Of a DNA stretch of 64,000 nucleotides, positions 9,241 through 17,571 are shown piece after piece; the first letter of the stretch is position 1; each line of letters opens with the position of its first letter. Location of the stretch: positions 1-64,000 of the forward strand of contig JACREQ010000069.1 of NCBI GenBank assembly GCA_016218155.1, written 5' to 3'. The DNA is from Bacteroidia bacterium. Lineage in GTDB: Bacteria; Bacteroidota; Bacteroidia; Bacteroidales; GWA2-32-17. A program made the position numbers and the translations under genes. The notes beneath the pieces were generated by a model. That model did not search any database and had not been told where the DNA came from. It was given only the letters and a program-made list of their open reading frames with translations.

Positions 9241-12200
9241 ATGAATAAAGCATTTTGTCTTATTTTGTCAGTCCTGCTTTTAACACAGTGTATAAACGCA
9301 CAGGTAACAAAAGATGATGTGACTGCAAGTGGTTTTTCTGAAACATTATTATTTGTTAAGGATAATTCACCTGTAAATATTCAGGATTTAGGAATAGATG
9401 TTAAGGTAATAGGTAATATTGCAGTAACAACTTTCGAAATTACATTTGCAAATCCAAACAACAGAGTACTTGAAGGTGAGCTTAATTTTCCTTTAGGTGA
9501 AGGTCAGACTGTAACAAGGTTTGCTATGGATATTAATGGTGTTTTGCGTGAAGCTGTTCCTGTCGAAAAAGAAAAAGGGCAATATGTTTTTGAAGATGTT
9601 ATTCGCCAAAAAGTAGATCCAGGATTACTTGAGAAAACAAAGGGTAATAATTATAAAGCACGTGTATATCCGATACCTGCAAATGGAACAAAACGTATAT
9701 TAATATCTTACGAACAGGAATTAAAACCTGTAAATGGTGGCTATTTATATTTACTTCCATTAGGGTTTAATAAACCAATAGGAAAGTTTTTAGTAAATAT
9801 TGAGGTACTAAAACAATCTATAGCACCCGTTATTGAGAAAAATGAATTAGAGAATTTTTCATTTCAGAAATGGAACGATTCATATAAGGCAAGTGTTATA
9901 AAAGAAAATTTTATAGCATCAGGTCCAATTGCATTTACTGTTCCCGGTGAATCAGGTTCATTAATAACGTTTGCTGAATCAGGAATGAAATCAATAAATC
10001 AGAAATATTTTTATGCTAGTATTAAGCCTGAAATTATTAAAAGAGACAAAAAATTACCAATTGATATTTGCCTTTTTTGGGATGCTTCTTCTTCAAATAA
10101 ATATATTAAATATGATAGAATATTTGAGGTTTTGGATGGATATTTTAAGAAAATTGGTAATACTAAAATTAAGTTTGTAACATTTAGTAACGAAATTCAA
10201 TCTGAAAAGGAATTTCAGGTTATTGCAGGTAATTGGGATGAGCTAAAATCTGTAATTACTAAATTAAATTATGATGGTGGGACTCAATTAGGGTGCTTAA
10301 ATCTTAAAAAATATAATAGTGAAGAATTTATTTTAATTAGTGATGGTATTTCAACTTTTGGCGATAAAGAAATTAAAACTTCAACTGTTCCTGTAATTGT
10401 TATAAATGAGAATCAGTCGGCGGATCATTCATATTTAAAATTTATTGCTTCTTCAACCGGTGGAGTATATCTTAATTTGCTTAAATATAATACAGAACAG
10501 GCATTGAGTGCAATGTTAAATCAACCCTTTCAATTTATTTCTGCAACATTTAATTCTAATGAAATTGAAGAAGTTTATCCTTCAATACTAACACCTGTTA
10601 ATGATGATTTTTCCATTTCGGGACTAATAAAAAGTACAACAGCAACAGTTACTTTAAATTTTGGTTTTGGAAACGAAATTGTAAAATCAGTTCCTGTTAC
10701 TTTAAATATAAATAACACTCAACCTTCAAGTGGTATTGCAGAAAGAATGTGGGCAGTGAAAAAAATAAACGAACTTGATATTCTTTATGATAAAAATAAA
10801 GCTGCTATTTCAGAAGTTGGAAAAAAGTATAGTATTGTTACAAGAAATACCTCGCTTATTATTCTTGATAATCTTGAAGATTATATAAAATATAAAATTG
10901 AGCCACCAACAGATTTACTGAAGGATTACATTGCTACCATTGATAGATCAAAGGAAGAAATAATTGAAAAGCAAAAAAAACAAATTGAAATTGTTGTTAA
11001 TGGTTTTAATCAAAAGAAAGAATGGTGGAACAGAGAGTATAATCCGGCAACTATTGCAAATACTGCATGGATAACTCAAAAGGGCGATAATATTGGAGTA
11101 ACAGGGGGAGTTATAACCGGCACATTATATTCTGCAATGGATAATAATCCTATATCAAATGCTACAATTGAAATTGGTAACACCGGAAATGGAATAGTAA
11201 CTGATAATGAGGGAAAATTTTCACTCGTATTGCCGGCAGGAAGTAATACTATAACATGTAAAGCAAATGAATATGTATCACAAATTGTAAAAGTAAATTC
11301 AAATATTCTGTATATATGGCTTAAAGAGAAATCAATTGCACAGACACAAAAAAATGTAAGATTTACTGCACCTGTTGTCGCTGATACGATGTATATTGAA
11401 GATGCAGAGTCATCAGAAATTGTTCAAAATGAGGAACGACTTCAATTTTTTTCAGTACAGGAAAATATTACAGAAACTAACGGAATTAGTGGAAATGGAA
11501 ACGGAAATTCTAATGCAAATATGAATACAAGTAATATTTTGCGAAAAAATAAATCTGATGTTAAAAGTAGCATTAAAATGGCAGCATGGAATCCTCAAAC
11601 GCCTTATTTGACTAAAATAAAAGCTGCTTTACCTGATAATATGTATAATGTATATATTGTTTTGAAAAATGAATATGGTAATGCTCCATCATTTTATATT
11701 GATGTAGCCGATTATTTTTTCGAGAAAGGAAGAAATAAAGAAGGACTAAGAATATTGTCAAACCTGGCTGAACTTGAAATGCAAAATCATCAGACTTTAA
11801 GAGTTTTGGCACATCGTTTAGAGCAATTAAAAAAGTACAATCTAGCAATCTCAGTATTTGAAGAAATATTGAAGATAAGAAGAGAAGAGCCTCAATCATT
11901 TCGCGATTTGGGATTAGTATATGCACAAGATGGACAATATCAACGTGCAATTGATACTTTGTATAATGTTGTAATAACAGAATGGAATACCCGTTTCCCT
12001 GAAGTAGGAGTTATCGTGGCAAATGAAATAAATGCAATTATTAATGAAGCAGCTAATAAAAACATTTTACTTAATACTGATAAAATAGATAAAAGGCTAT
12101 TAGCTGAAATGCCTGTTGATATTAGAGTTGTTCTTAATTGGGATTCCGATAATTGTGATATTGATTTATGGGTTACAGATCCAAGAAATGAGAAATGTTA

Positions 12201-12492
12201 TTATTCTTATAACTTAACCAGAACAGGTGGCACTATTTCCAAAGATTTTACAGGTGGATACGGACCTGAGGAATTTCAGATTAAAAATGCTTTAAATGGA
12301 AAATATCTTGTTCAGGCAAATTATTATGGCACCAGAACTCAGACAATAACAGGCCCTACAACAATTCAATTGGAGGTGTACACGCATTATATGAATAAAA
12401 CTCAGAAGAAAGAAACTGTAACACTTAGGTTGACTCAGAATAAAGAAGTAATTAAGATAGCAGATGTATTATTTGATAGAAATATAAAATAA
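9241..12492 (+). CDS. Secreted VIT/vWA protein with carboxypeptidase-D-like, TPR and DUF2135 domains
   Basis: The second ATG (9241) starts a clean signal peptide ending CINAQ; an upstream ATG at 9199 adds 14 residues without signal character. The order is as follows. A VIT domain comes first (about 40-190; GELNFPLGEGQ, YPIPANGTKR). A vWA domain with complete MIDAS follows (DASSS, GGTQ, SDG; about 275-420). Next is a carboxypeptidase regulatory-like beta-sandwich (about 615-690; NATIEIG, DNEGKFSL). Then come an Asn/Gly-rich linker, TPR units (about 800-910) and a C-terminal DUF2135-like domain (about 960-1070; DIDLWVTDP). This is the inter-alpha-trypsin-inhibitor heavy chain-like architecture common in Bacteroidota. 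It probably acts as an extracellular or periplasmic binding and assembly protein; the partner is unknown. Confidence 0.85.
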   Translation: MNKAFCLILSVLLLTQCINAQVTKDDVTASGFSETLLFVKDNSPVNIQDLGIDVKVIGNIAVTTFEITFANPNNRVLEGELNFPLGEGQTVTRFAMDINGVLREAVPVEKEKGQYVFEDVIRQKVDPGLLEKTKGNNYKARVYPIPANGTKRILISYEQELKPVNGGYLYLLPLGFNKPIGKFLVNIEVLKQSIAPVIEKNELENFSFQKWNDSYKASVIKENFIASGPIAFTVPGESGSLITFAESGMKSINQKYFYASIKPEIIKRDKKLPIDICLFWDASSSNKYIKYDRIFEVLDGYFKKIGNTKIKFVTFSNEIQSEKEFQVIAGNWDELKSVITKLNYDGGTQLGCLNLKKYNSEEFILISDGISTFGDKEIKTSTVPVIVINENQSADHSYLKFIASSTGGVYLNLLKYNTEQALSAMLNQPFQFISATFNSNEIEEVYPSILTPVNDDFSISGLIKSTTATVTLNFGFGNEIVKSVPVTLNINNTQPSSGIAERMWAVKKINELDILYDKNKAAISEVGKKYSIVTRNTSLIILDNLEDYIKYKIEPPTDLLKDYIATIDRSKEEIIEKQKKQIEIVVNGFNQKKEWWNREYNPATIANTAWITQKGDNIGVTGGVITGTLYSAMDNNPISNATIEIGNTGNGIVTDNEGKFSLVLPAGSNTITCKANEYVSQIVKVNSNILYIWLKEKSIAQTQKNVRFTAPVVADTMYIEDAESSEIVQNEERLQFFSVQENITETNGISGNGNGNSNANMNTSNILRKNKSDVKSSIKMAAWNPQTPYLTKIKAALPDNMYNVYIVLKNEYGNAPSFYIDVADYFFEKGRNKEGLRILSNLAELEMQNHQTLRVLAHRLEQLKKYNLAISVFEEILKIRREEPQSFRDLGLVYAQDGQYQRAIDTLYNVVITEWNTRFPEVGVIVANEINAIINEAANKNILLNTDKIDKRLLAEMPVDIRVVLNWDSDNCDIDLWVTDPRNEKCYYSYNLTRTGGTISKDFTGGYGPEEFQIKNALNGKYLVQANYYGTRTQTITGPTTIQLEVYTHYMNKTQKKETVTLRLTQNKEVIKIADVLFDRNIK

Positions 12493-12521
12493 GTATTTTG
12501 AATGTATTAATTATGTAAGTA

Positions 12522-12938
12522 ATGAATGATATATTTGCCTTTGTTTATAGTATTCTTGAGGGTATGTCAAAAATTACCGGATTAAGTTATAAAGAAATAA
12601 ATATTATTGTTTATTATATTGTTGTACCTTTTGTTTATTTATCTTTATTTGATAAGCTTTTAAAAAATCATTTCTTAAAAATAGGGTTTAGTATTGCTGT
12701 TATTTTATTTTTGATATTTGTTAAAGATTTCAGTCTTTTTTCAAATGATTTATTTGATAAATCTGTAAGGTTTTTACAGTGGTTTGAAATAATTGGATGG
12801 AATTATATTGTAGCATCTGTAATTATTTGTGTTGTAGTTCCATTTTTGATTTTCGCATTACTCTTGTACTTTGTTTATGAATCAAATATTAATTCATTTT
12901 TTAATAAATTTAGAAACAATAATGAAATTAAATATTAA
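12522..12938 (+). CDS. Small integral membrane protein of unknown function
   Basis: I do not recognise this 138-residue protein. It has three hydrophobic helices (about residues 27-45, 52-68 and 90-118) and a short, polar, Asn-rich C-terminal tail. There is no catalytic motif and no signal peptide. The gene lies 29 nt after the VIT/vWA gene and runs directly into the M23/L,D-transpeptidase lipoprotein gene, whose best start (12940) is 1 nt past this stop codon. The coupling suggests it works with that envelope enzyme, perhaps as a membrane partner. That is inference only. Confidence 0.6.
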   Translation: MNDIFAFVYSILEGMSKITGLSYKEINIIVYYIVVPFVYLSLFDKLLKNHFLKIGFSIAVILFLIFVKDFSLFSNDLFDKSVRFLQWFEIIGWNYIVASVIICVVVPFLIFALLLYFVYESNINSFFNKFRNNNEIKY

Positions 12939-12939
12939 T

Positions 12940-14157
12940 ATGAAGTCATATCTGTATGATATTGTACTTGTTGTTATATTTATATCTTGTGGTTTTAATG
13001 AACCCGGTAAGTCAAATGCCATAAAGAATTTAATTAATGATAATGTGCCAGAATTATCCACTGTTGATAATATCTTGGATACTTTAATTGCGGATGGTTT
13101 TGATTTTCCTGTTGGAAATGTTGATGGTAAAGGAAAGTATACATCCATAGCTGATGGAAAAGTTTACGATTCATGGTATATAGCTACAAAATTTGCCGAA
13201 AACTATAGTTTAGGAGTTCATCCCGGAATTGATTTAAATGGAACCGGAGGTGGTAACACAGATCAGGGACAACCTGTGTATACTATTGGTAAAGGTGTTG
13301 TTATAGATTCTGAGAACTTTGGTTCTCCATGGGGTAATGTTGTTTTAATTAAGCATTATTATCTCGAAAACGGAAAAATTATAAGTTGTTTTTCACTTTA
13401 TGCACATCTGGAGGAAATTTTTGTTTCTAAAGGTGATGTGGTTAAAAAACGGACAAAAATAGGAACCATAGGAACTGGAGGGGGGAGTTATCCGGCACAT
13501 CTTCATCTCGAAATCAGAAAAGATAAAATGAAAGATTATGAAACTACTTTCTGGCCTGGTTCAAATTCAAAAAATACAGAATGGGTAAAAGAATACTACG
13601 AAGCTCCTGATGAATTTATCAATTCACACAGAGTATTAACTTGTCCATATAAAGAAGATAGAATTATAGTTGCAGTAAAAAATAAATACAAACTATTTTA
13701 TTACGAAAAAGGTGAACTTAAAAATGAATATGTAATTGCCCTAAGCCAAAATCCAAATGGACCAAAGGAGAAAGAAGGTGATTTAAAAATGCCCGAAGGT
13801 GAGTATTTTATTTTTGGAAAACAGAAAGGTCCGTTTTATGGTGACTTTTCAGAGTATCTTGGAAATGAGTTGTTACGAATTAGTTATCCAAATACATTTG
13901 ATGCTGAAAAAGCTTATAGCAATGGAAATATAACAAAAGAAATAAGAGATAAAATAACATCTGCAAATAAAAAACAAATTGCACCACCACAAAGTACATT
14001 TTTAGGTGGTGGAATTGTTATACATGGCTGGTTTGGAGACTGGATAGCAGATGGTAATCAAAACCTTACATGGGGTTGTATTAGTATGCACAATTCTGAT
14101 TTGGAAAAATTCTACGATATAGTTCAATTAAAAACTAAAATAATTATTTTACCATAA
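12940..14157 (+). CDS. Lipoprotein fusing an M23 endopeptidase with an L,D-transpeptidase (YkuD) domain
   Basis: The ATG at 12940 is chosen because it begins a lipoprotein signal with lipobox FISC; two earlier ATGs at 12871 and 12922 lie inside the previous gene. The N-terminal half (about 70-215) is an M23/LytM metallopeptidase with its zinc residues: His94 and Asp98 in HPGID, and HLHLE at 187-191. The C-terminal half (about 235-405) is a YkuD domain of the YafK type (NPxGPKEKEGD, MPEGEY), with IHG (His362) and catalytic Cys380 in WGCISM. M23 enzymes cut peptide cross-links. YkuD enzymes make 3-3 links or act on lipoprotein-peptidoglycan links (YafK/DpaA). Both active sites look complete, so one protein could cut and re-join the wall. 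Its neighbours are a small membrane protein and another lipoprotein. Confidence 0.88.
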   Translation: MKSYLYDIVLVVIFISCGFNEPGKSNAIKNLINDNVPELSTVDNILDTLIADGFDFPVGNVDGKGKYTSIADGKVYDSWYIATKFAENYSLGVHPGIDLNGTGGGNTDQGQPVYTIGKGVVIDSENFGSPWGNVVLIKHYYLENGKIISCFSLYAHLEEIFVSKGDVVKKRTKIGTIGTGGGSYPAHLHLEIRKDKMKDYETTFWPGSNSKNTEWVKEYYEAPDEFINSHRVLTCPYKEDRIIVAVKNKYKLFYYEKGELKNEYVIALSQNPNGPKEKEGDLKMPEGEYFIFGKQKGPFYGDFSEYLGNELLRISYPNTFDAEKAYSNGNITKEIRDKITSANKKQIAPPQSTFLGGGIVIHGWFGDWIADGNQNLTWGCISMHNSDLEKFYDIVQLKTKIIILP

Positions 14158-14169
14158 TACTAGATAGTT

Positions 14170-15012
14170 ATGAAAAAACTATTTCTATTTGCCTTTACTA
14201 TTATTAATTGCGTTGGTTGTAATTCGCAAACTCCAAATTTTGTAAATAAACAAATGGAGGAAAACATTATTAATGTTCCTATACATAAGAATGTAAGTCA
14301 ATTTGATACGACAACAAAAACTATTCATGTGTTTGTTGCATTATGTGATAATAAATATCAGGGTATAGTACCTGTGCCCGAGAAAATAGGAAATGGCAAG
14401 GATCTTAATAATAATTTATATTGGGGTTGTGGGTATGGAATCAGATCTTTTTTTAAAAACAGTAAAGAGTGGAAACTTATTAGAAAATATAAAGTGGATA
14501 CTTTAATTCTGGAAAGATTGGTTTTTAAAAATGTCACAAAGAATATTTATTTAGTTGCCGATGCATATGATGGACAATATATTAAAACCTGTACTGAAGA
14601 CTTTTTTTATAGTTGTTCTGGCCAAACAAAAGATACATTAATTATAAAAAATATTATTATAGGTATATATGGTAATTCAAAACTAGTTTCATATATAGGA
14701 CATGATGGATTAATGGATTTTCAGCTTGACAAAACATTTGAAAATAGTGATGGTAAACAACGTGATTGTATAATACTTGCATGTATAAGTAAAAGCTATT
14801 TTGCAAATCATTTAAAAGAAGCTAAGGCAAATCCATTAGTTTGGACTACTGGTTTAATGTGTCCTGAAGCATATACATTGCATGATGCATTAACTGCTTA
14901 CATTAATAATGAGTCAAGAGAAAGCATTAGAACTAAAGCTGCTTTAGCTTATTCTAAATATCAAAAATGCAGTGAGAAAGCAGCTAGGAATTTATTAGTA
15001 ACTGGTTGGTAA
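14170..15012 (+). CDS. Lipoprotein of unknown family with a possible caspase-fold (clan CD) His/Cys pair
   Basis: I do not recognise a named family. The lipobox is CVGC (Cys17). Residues 170-240 carry two motifs typical in form of clan CD cysteine peptidases: a hydrophobic strand followed by His-containing GHDG (His178), and a hydrophobic strand followed by Ala-Cys in IILACISKSYF (Cys205). A conserved-looking WTTGLM...EAYTL stretch follows. The 27-residue His-Cys spacing is shorter than in caspases or legumain (about 40), so the assignment is tentative. A pair of Cys in LYWGCGYG and several others could instead be structural. The gene is 12 nt after the M23/L,D-transpeptidase gene, surely one operon, suggesting a role at the cell wall. 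Confidence 0.6.
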   Translation: MKKLFLFAFTIINCVGCNSQTPNFVNKQMEENIINVPIHKNVSQFDTTTKTIHVFVALCDNKYQGIVPVPEKIGNGKDLNNNLYWGCGYGIRSFFKNSKEWKLIRKYKVDTLILERLVFKNVTKNIYLVADAYDGQYIKTCTEDFFYSCSGQTKDTLIIKNIIIGIYGNSKLVSYIGHDGLMDFQLDKTFENSDGKQRDCIILACISKSYFANHLKEAKANPLVWTTGLMCPEAYTLHDALTAYINNESRESIRTKAALAYSKYQKCSEKAARNLLVTGW

Positions 15013-15101
15013 AAAAATATGAAATGAAAATTGCAATTATAGAAAAGAAAAAAATATTTACAATACGTATAATAAATAGAGTGAGTATGAAAAACTAAAT
15101 A

Positions 15102-17465
15102 TCAATAATTAACTTTTCCTAACACCTCAAATTTAATTTTAACAGAAATTCCATTTTCATCAATAAGCATAAGCCTATGTTTACCTGCTGAAGGATTTAA
15201 GGATATTTGATGAATTTCTTTTGTTTCACCAATATACTCTTCATCCATATGCCAGTATATTTTAGTGTTGTTATTTCTGTGAGTTGCTTCAAAAACTGTA
15301 CGACCCATTGTGCCATCAATCTCAACCGGGACATATATTTTACTATTTGGTTTTGGATATAATATTGCAATTGCCTTGTCAGAAATTTTTGCAAGGCACT
15401 CTGGTTTAAATTCAGGTAATGCTTTATAATTAGGGTGATTTGTTTTGTAGTATTTCTCGATTAATGGAGGTAGAATAAACCATGCAATATTTTTCATGTT
15501 ATAAATGGATTCACAATCGCTGTCAACTCTGTATTTACCGTTTTTAGTAAGATGCACTATTTGATGATATGGGCAAGCTGTTGTATTTAAGCATGTTTTT
15601 GGCATTTGTTTAGTTTCTTTTTTTTCGCATAAATCAGATGCACGGTAGCCACTTTCACTACAAATAGTTATTTCACATTGTTCCGAACGAGGTTCAATAA
15701 ACCAGCTTTCTGATTTTGGTAATTGTGAAAACAAATCAAATAACAATGGAGCAGCGGCTTTTATTCCTGTTAAACCAGGTCTTCCTTCGCCATCAGCATT
15801 GCCAATCCAGACAGAAACTACGTAGTCAGGTGTAATACCTGTAGCCCATGCATCGCGAAAACCAAAGCTGGTTCCTGTTTTCCATGCAATTTTTTGTGCA
15901 GATGTAAATGCTCTCCAGTTTCCATCATCATCGGGTCTGTTAACTTCTACCATTGCTTCAAATGTACTGTAAATGGATGCTGCATTATTTTTTTTATAAG
16001 AATAATTACATTCTTGCTTTTCTGTTTTTGACGATTCTAAAATATATTTTAATGGTTTTATTTTGTTATATTTTAACTCCTGAGCCATTTGTGTATATAT
16101 TTTATTTAAATCGTAAAGCTTTGCTTCTGCGCCTCCGAGAATCAAAGATAAGCCATAATGTCTGGCTGGTTTATTGAGCGTTGTTAAACCAAAGTTTTTT
16201 AAATCGAGATAGAATTTTTCAAGTCCATACTGATTTAATAAATTTACCATTGGTATATTTAAGCTTCTTGACAATGCAGAGTTTGCTGGTACTGCACCAT
16301 CATATTGTTGTGAAAAATTTTTTGGCGAAAAACTTCCATAATGTGACGGAATATCTGGTAACAGCATTGTTGGTGTAATAATACCATCCTCAAGGCATTT
16401 TTCATAAAGTAAGGGTTTTAATATGCTTCCTGTACTTCTTGGTGCAACTATACAATCCACATCACTGCTGTTTTCAATATCTGAATTTTTAGTATTACCA
16501 ACATAAGCCAGAATTTCTCCTGTTCTAACAGAACTGATTATTACAGCACCATTGTAAATTTTATTTTCTTTTAATAAGTCGTTATGAGCTTGTAATTGCT
16601 GAATTGCCTTTATTTGAATGTTGTTATCAATTGTGCTTTTTATAGTTTTTCCTGCATATCCGTTTTTTATTAATTTTTCCAATAAGTGTGGAGCTGACTG
16701 TGGCAGCTTTAATGGTTTATCTGGTAATGGCTCTGTTAAGGCTAATTGGTAAGTTGTTAAATCTATTTTTTTTCTATTGTATAATCTTTTTAATAATCTG
16801 TTTCGTTTATTTAAAAGCCTGTCATGATTTTTTCCCGGATAAATTAATCCTGGCGCGTTTGGTAAAACAGCTAAAGTTGCACTCTCTGCCCAGCTTAATG
16901 AATTTGAACTTTTTCCATAATATCTCCACGAAGCTGCCTCTAGTCCCACAACATTATTCCCAAATGGTGCGTGGGAAGCATAATATATTAAAATTTCTTT
17001 TTTACTGTATCTTATTTCCATTCTGGTTGCTAGAATCATTTCCAGAATTTTTTCATAGTAAGTACGGGGTGGATTTTTTCTCATTATTCTGGCTAACTGC
17101 ATTGTTAAGGTACTTCCGCCGCTTACAACTTTTTTATGTTTAAAATTTTGAATAAAAGCTCTTCCAATTCCATTTATGCTTATTCCATAATGACTATAAA
17201 ATGTTCTGTCCTCAAATTCAATTAAACATATTTTAAATTTATTAGGTACGCTATCGGCAGGACTAAATCGCCACTGCCCGTCAGAGGCTATTTTAGCACC
17301 CAATAAAACTCCGTTTCTATCTAAAAGCACAGTTGATGTGCTATCGTTAAAAAGTTTTTCAGGTAGGCATTGAGCATACCAAATAAGGAATATCAATAAA
17401 AATAAGATTAATAATCTGATGCTCCATTTTTTTATTAATCTCCATTGAATTTTTAATTTTTTCAT
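15102..17465 (-). CDS. pbpC: Penicillin-binding protein 1C (bifunctional glycosyltransferase/transpeptidase)
   Basis: This 787-residue class A PBP has an N-terminal membrane anchor (about 15-32). The GT51 glycosyltransferase has its catalytic Glu in EDRTFYSHYG (Glu85) and the GGSTLTMQL motif. The transpeptidase shows all three motifs: SILK (Ser347, Lys350), SLN (401-403) and KTGT (529-532). The C-terminal part from about 690 resembles the BiPBP_C domain that distinguishes PBP1C from other class A enzymes. It polymerises lipid II at the periplasmic face; the transpeptidase role of PBP1C is debated. In many bacteria pbpC adjoins the alpha-2-macroglobulin gene. Here that gene lies on the same strand but 4.7 kb upstream, beyond a two-component pair and a RAYT. 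Confidence 0.95.
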   Translation of the reverse strand: MKKLKIQWRLIKKWSIRLLILFLLIFLIWYAQCLPEKLFNDSTSTVLLDRNGVLLGAKIASDGQWRFSPADSVPNKFKICLIEFEDRTFYSHYGISINGIGRAFIQNFKHKKVVSGGSTLTMQLARIMRKNPPRTYYEKILEMILATRMEIRYSKKEILIYYASHAPFGNNVVGLEAASWRYYGKSSNSLSWAESATLAVLPNAPGLIYPGKNHDRLLNKRNRLLKRLYNRKKIDLTTYQLALTEPLPDKPLKLPQSAPHLLEKLIKNGYAGKTIKSTIDNNIQIKAIQQLQAHNDLLKENKIYNGAVIISSVRTGEILAYVGNTKNSDIENSSDVDCIVAPRSTGSILKPLLYEKCLEDGIITPTMLLPDIPSHYGSFSPKNFSQQYDGAVPANSALSRSLNIPMVNLLNQYGLEKFYLDLKNFGLTTLNKPARHYGLSLILGGAEAKLYDLNKIYTQMAQELKYNKIKPLKYILESSKTEKQECNYSYKKNNAASIYSTFEAMVEVNRPDDDGNWRAFTSAQKIAWKTGTSFGFRDAWATGITPDYVVSVWIGNADGEGRPGLTGIKAAAPLLFDLFSQLPKSESWFIEPRSEQCEITICSESGYRASDLCEKKETKQMPKTCLNTTACPYHQIVHLTKNGKYRVDSDCESIYNMKNIAWFILPPLIEKYYKTNHPNYKALPEFKPECLAKISDKAIAILYPKPNSKIYVPVEIDGTMGRTVFEATHRNNNTKIYWHMDEEYIGETKEIHQISLNPSAGKHRLMLIDENGISVKIKFEVLGKVNY

Positions 17466-17571
17466 GGCATTGGGGGTAAAATCTCATCAAAATTATAAGC
17501 TAATCTTAGCTTATTTTGGGTATTTTATTATTCGCTGCTATTTTAATGGGAAAAGTTTTTTAATTTTGATT

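Noticed and set aside
17464-17571. Longer N terminus for the LytS-type sensor
   Set aside because: It would overlap pbpC and place 36 extra residues before a good signal peptide; the ATG at 17572 is better.
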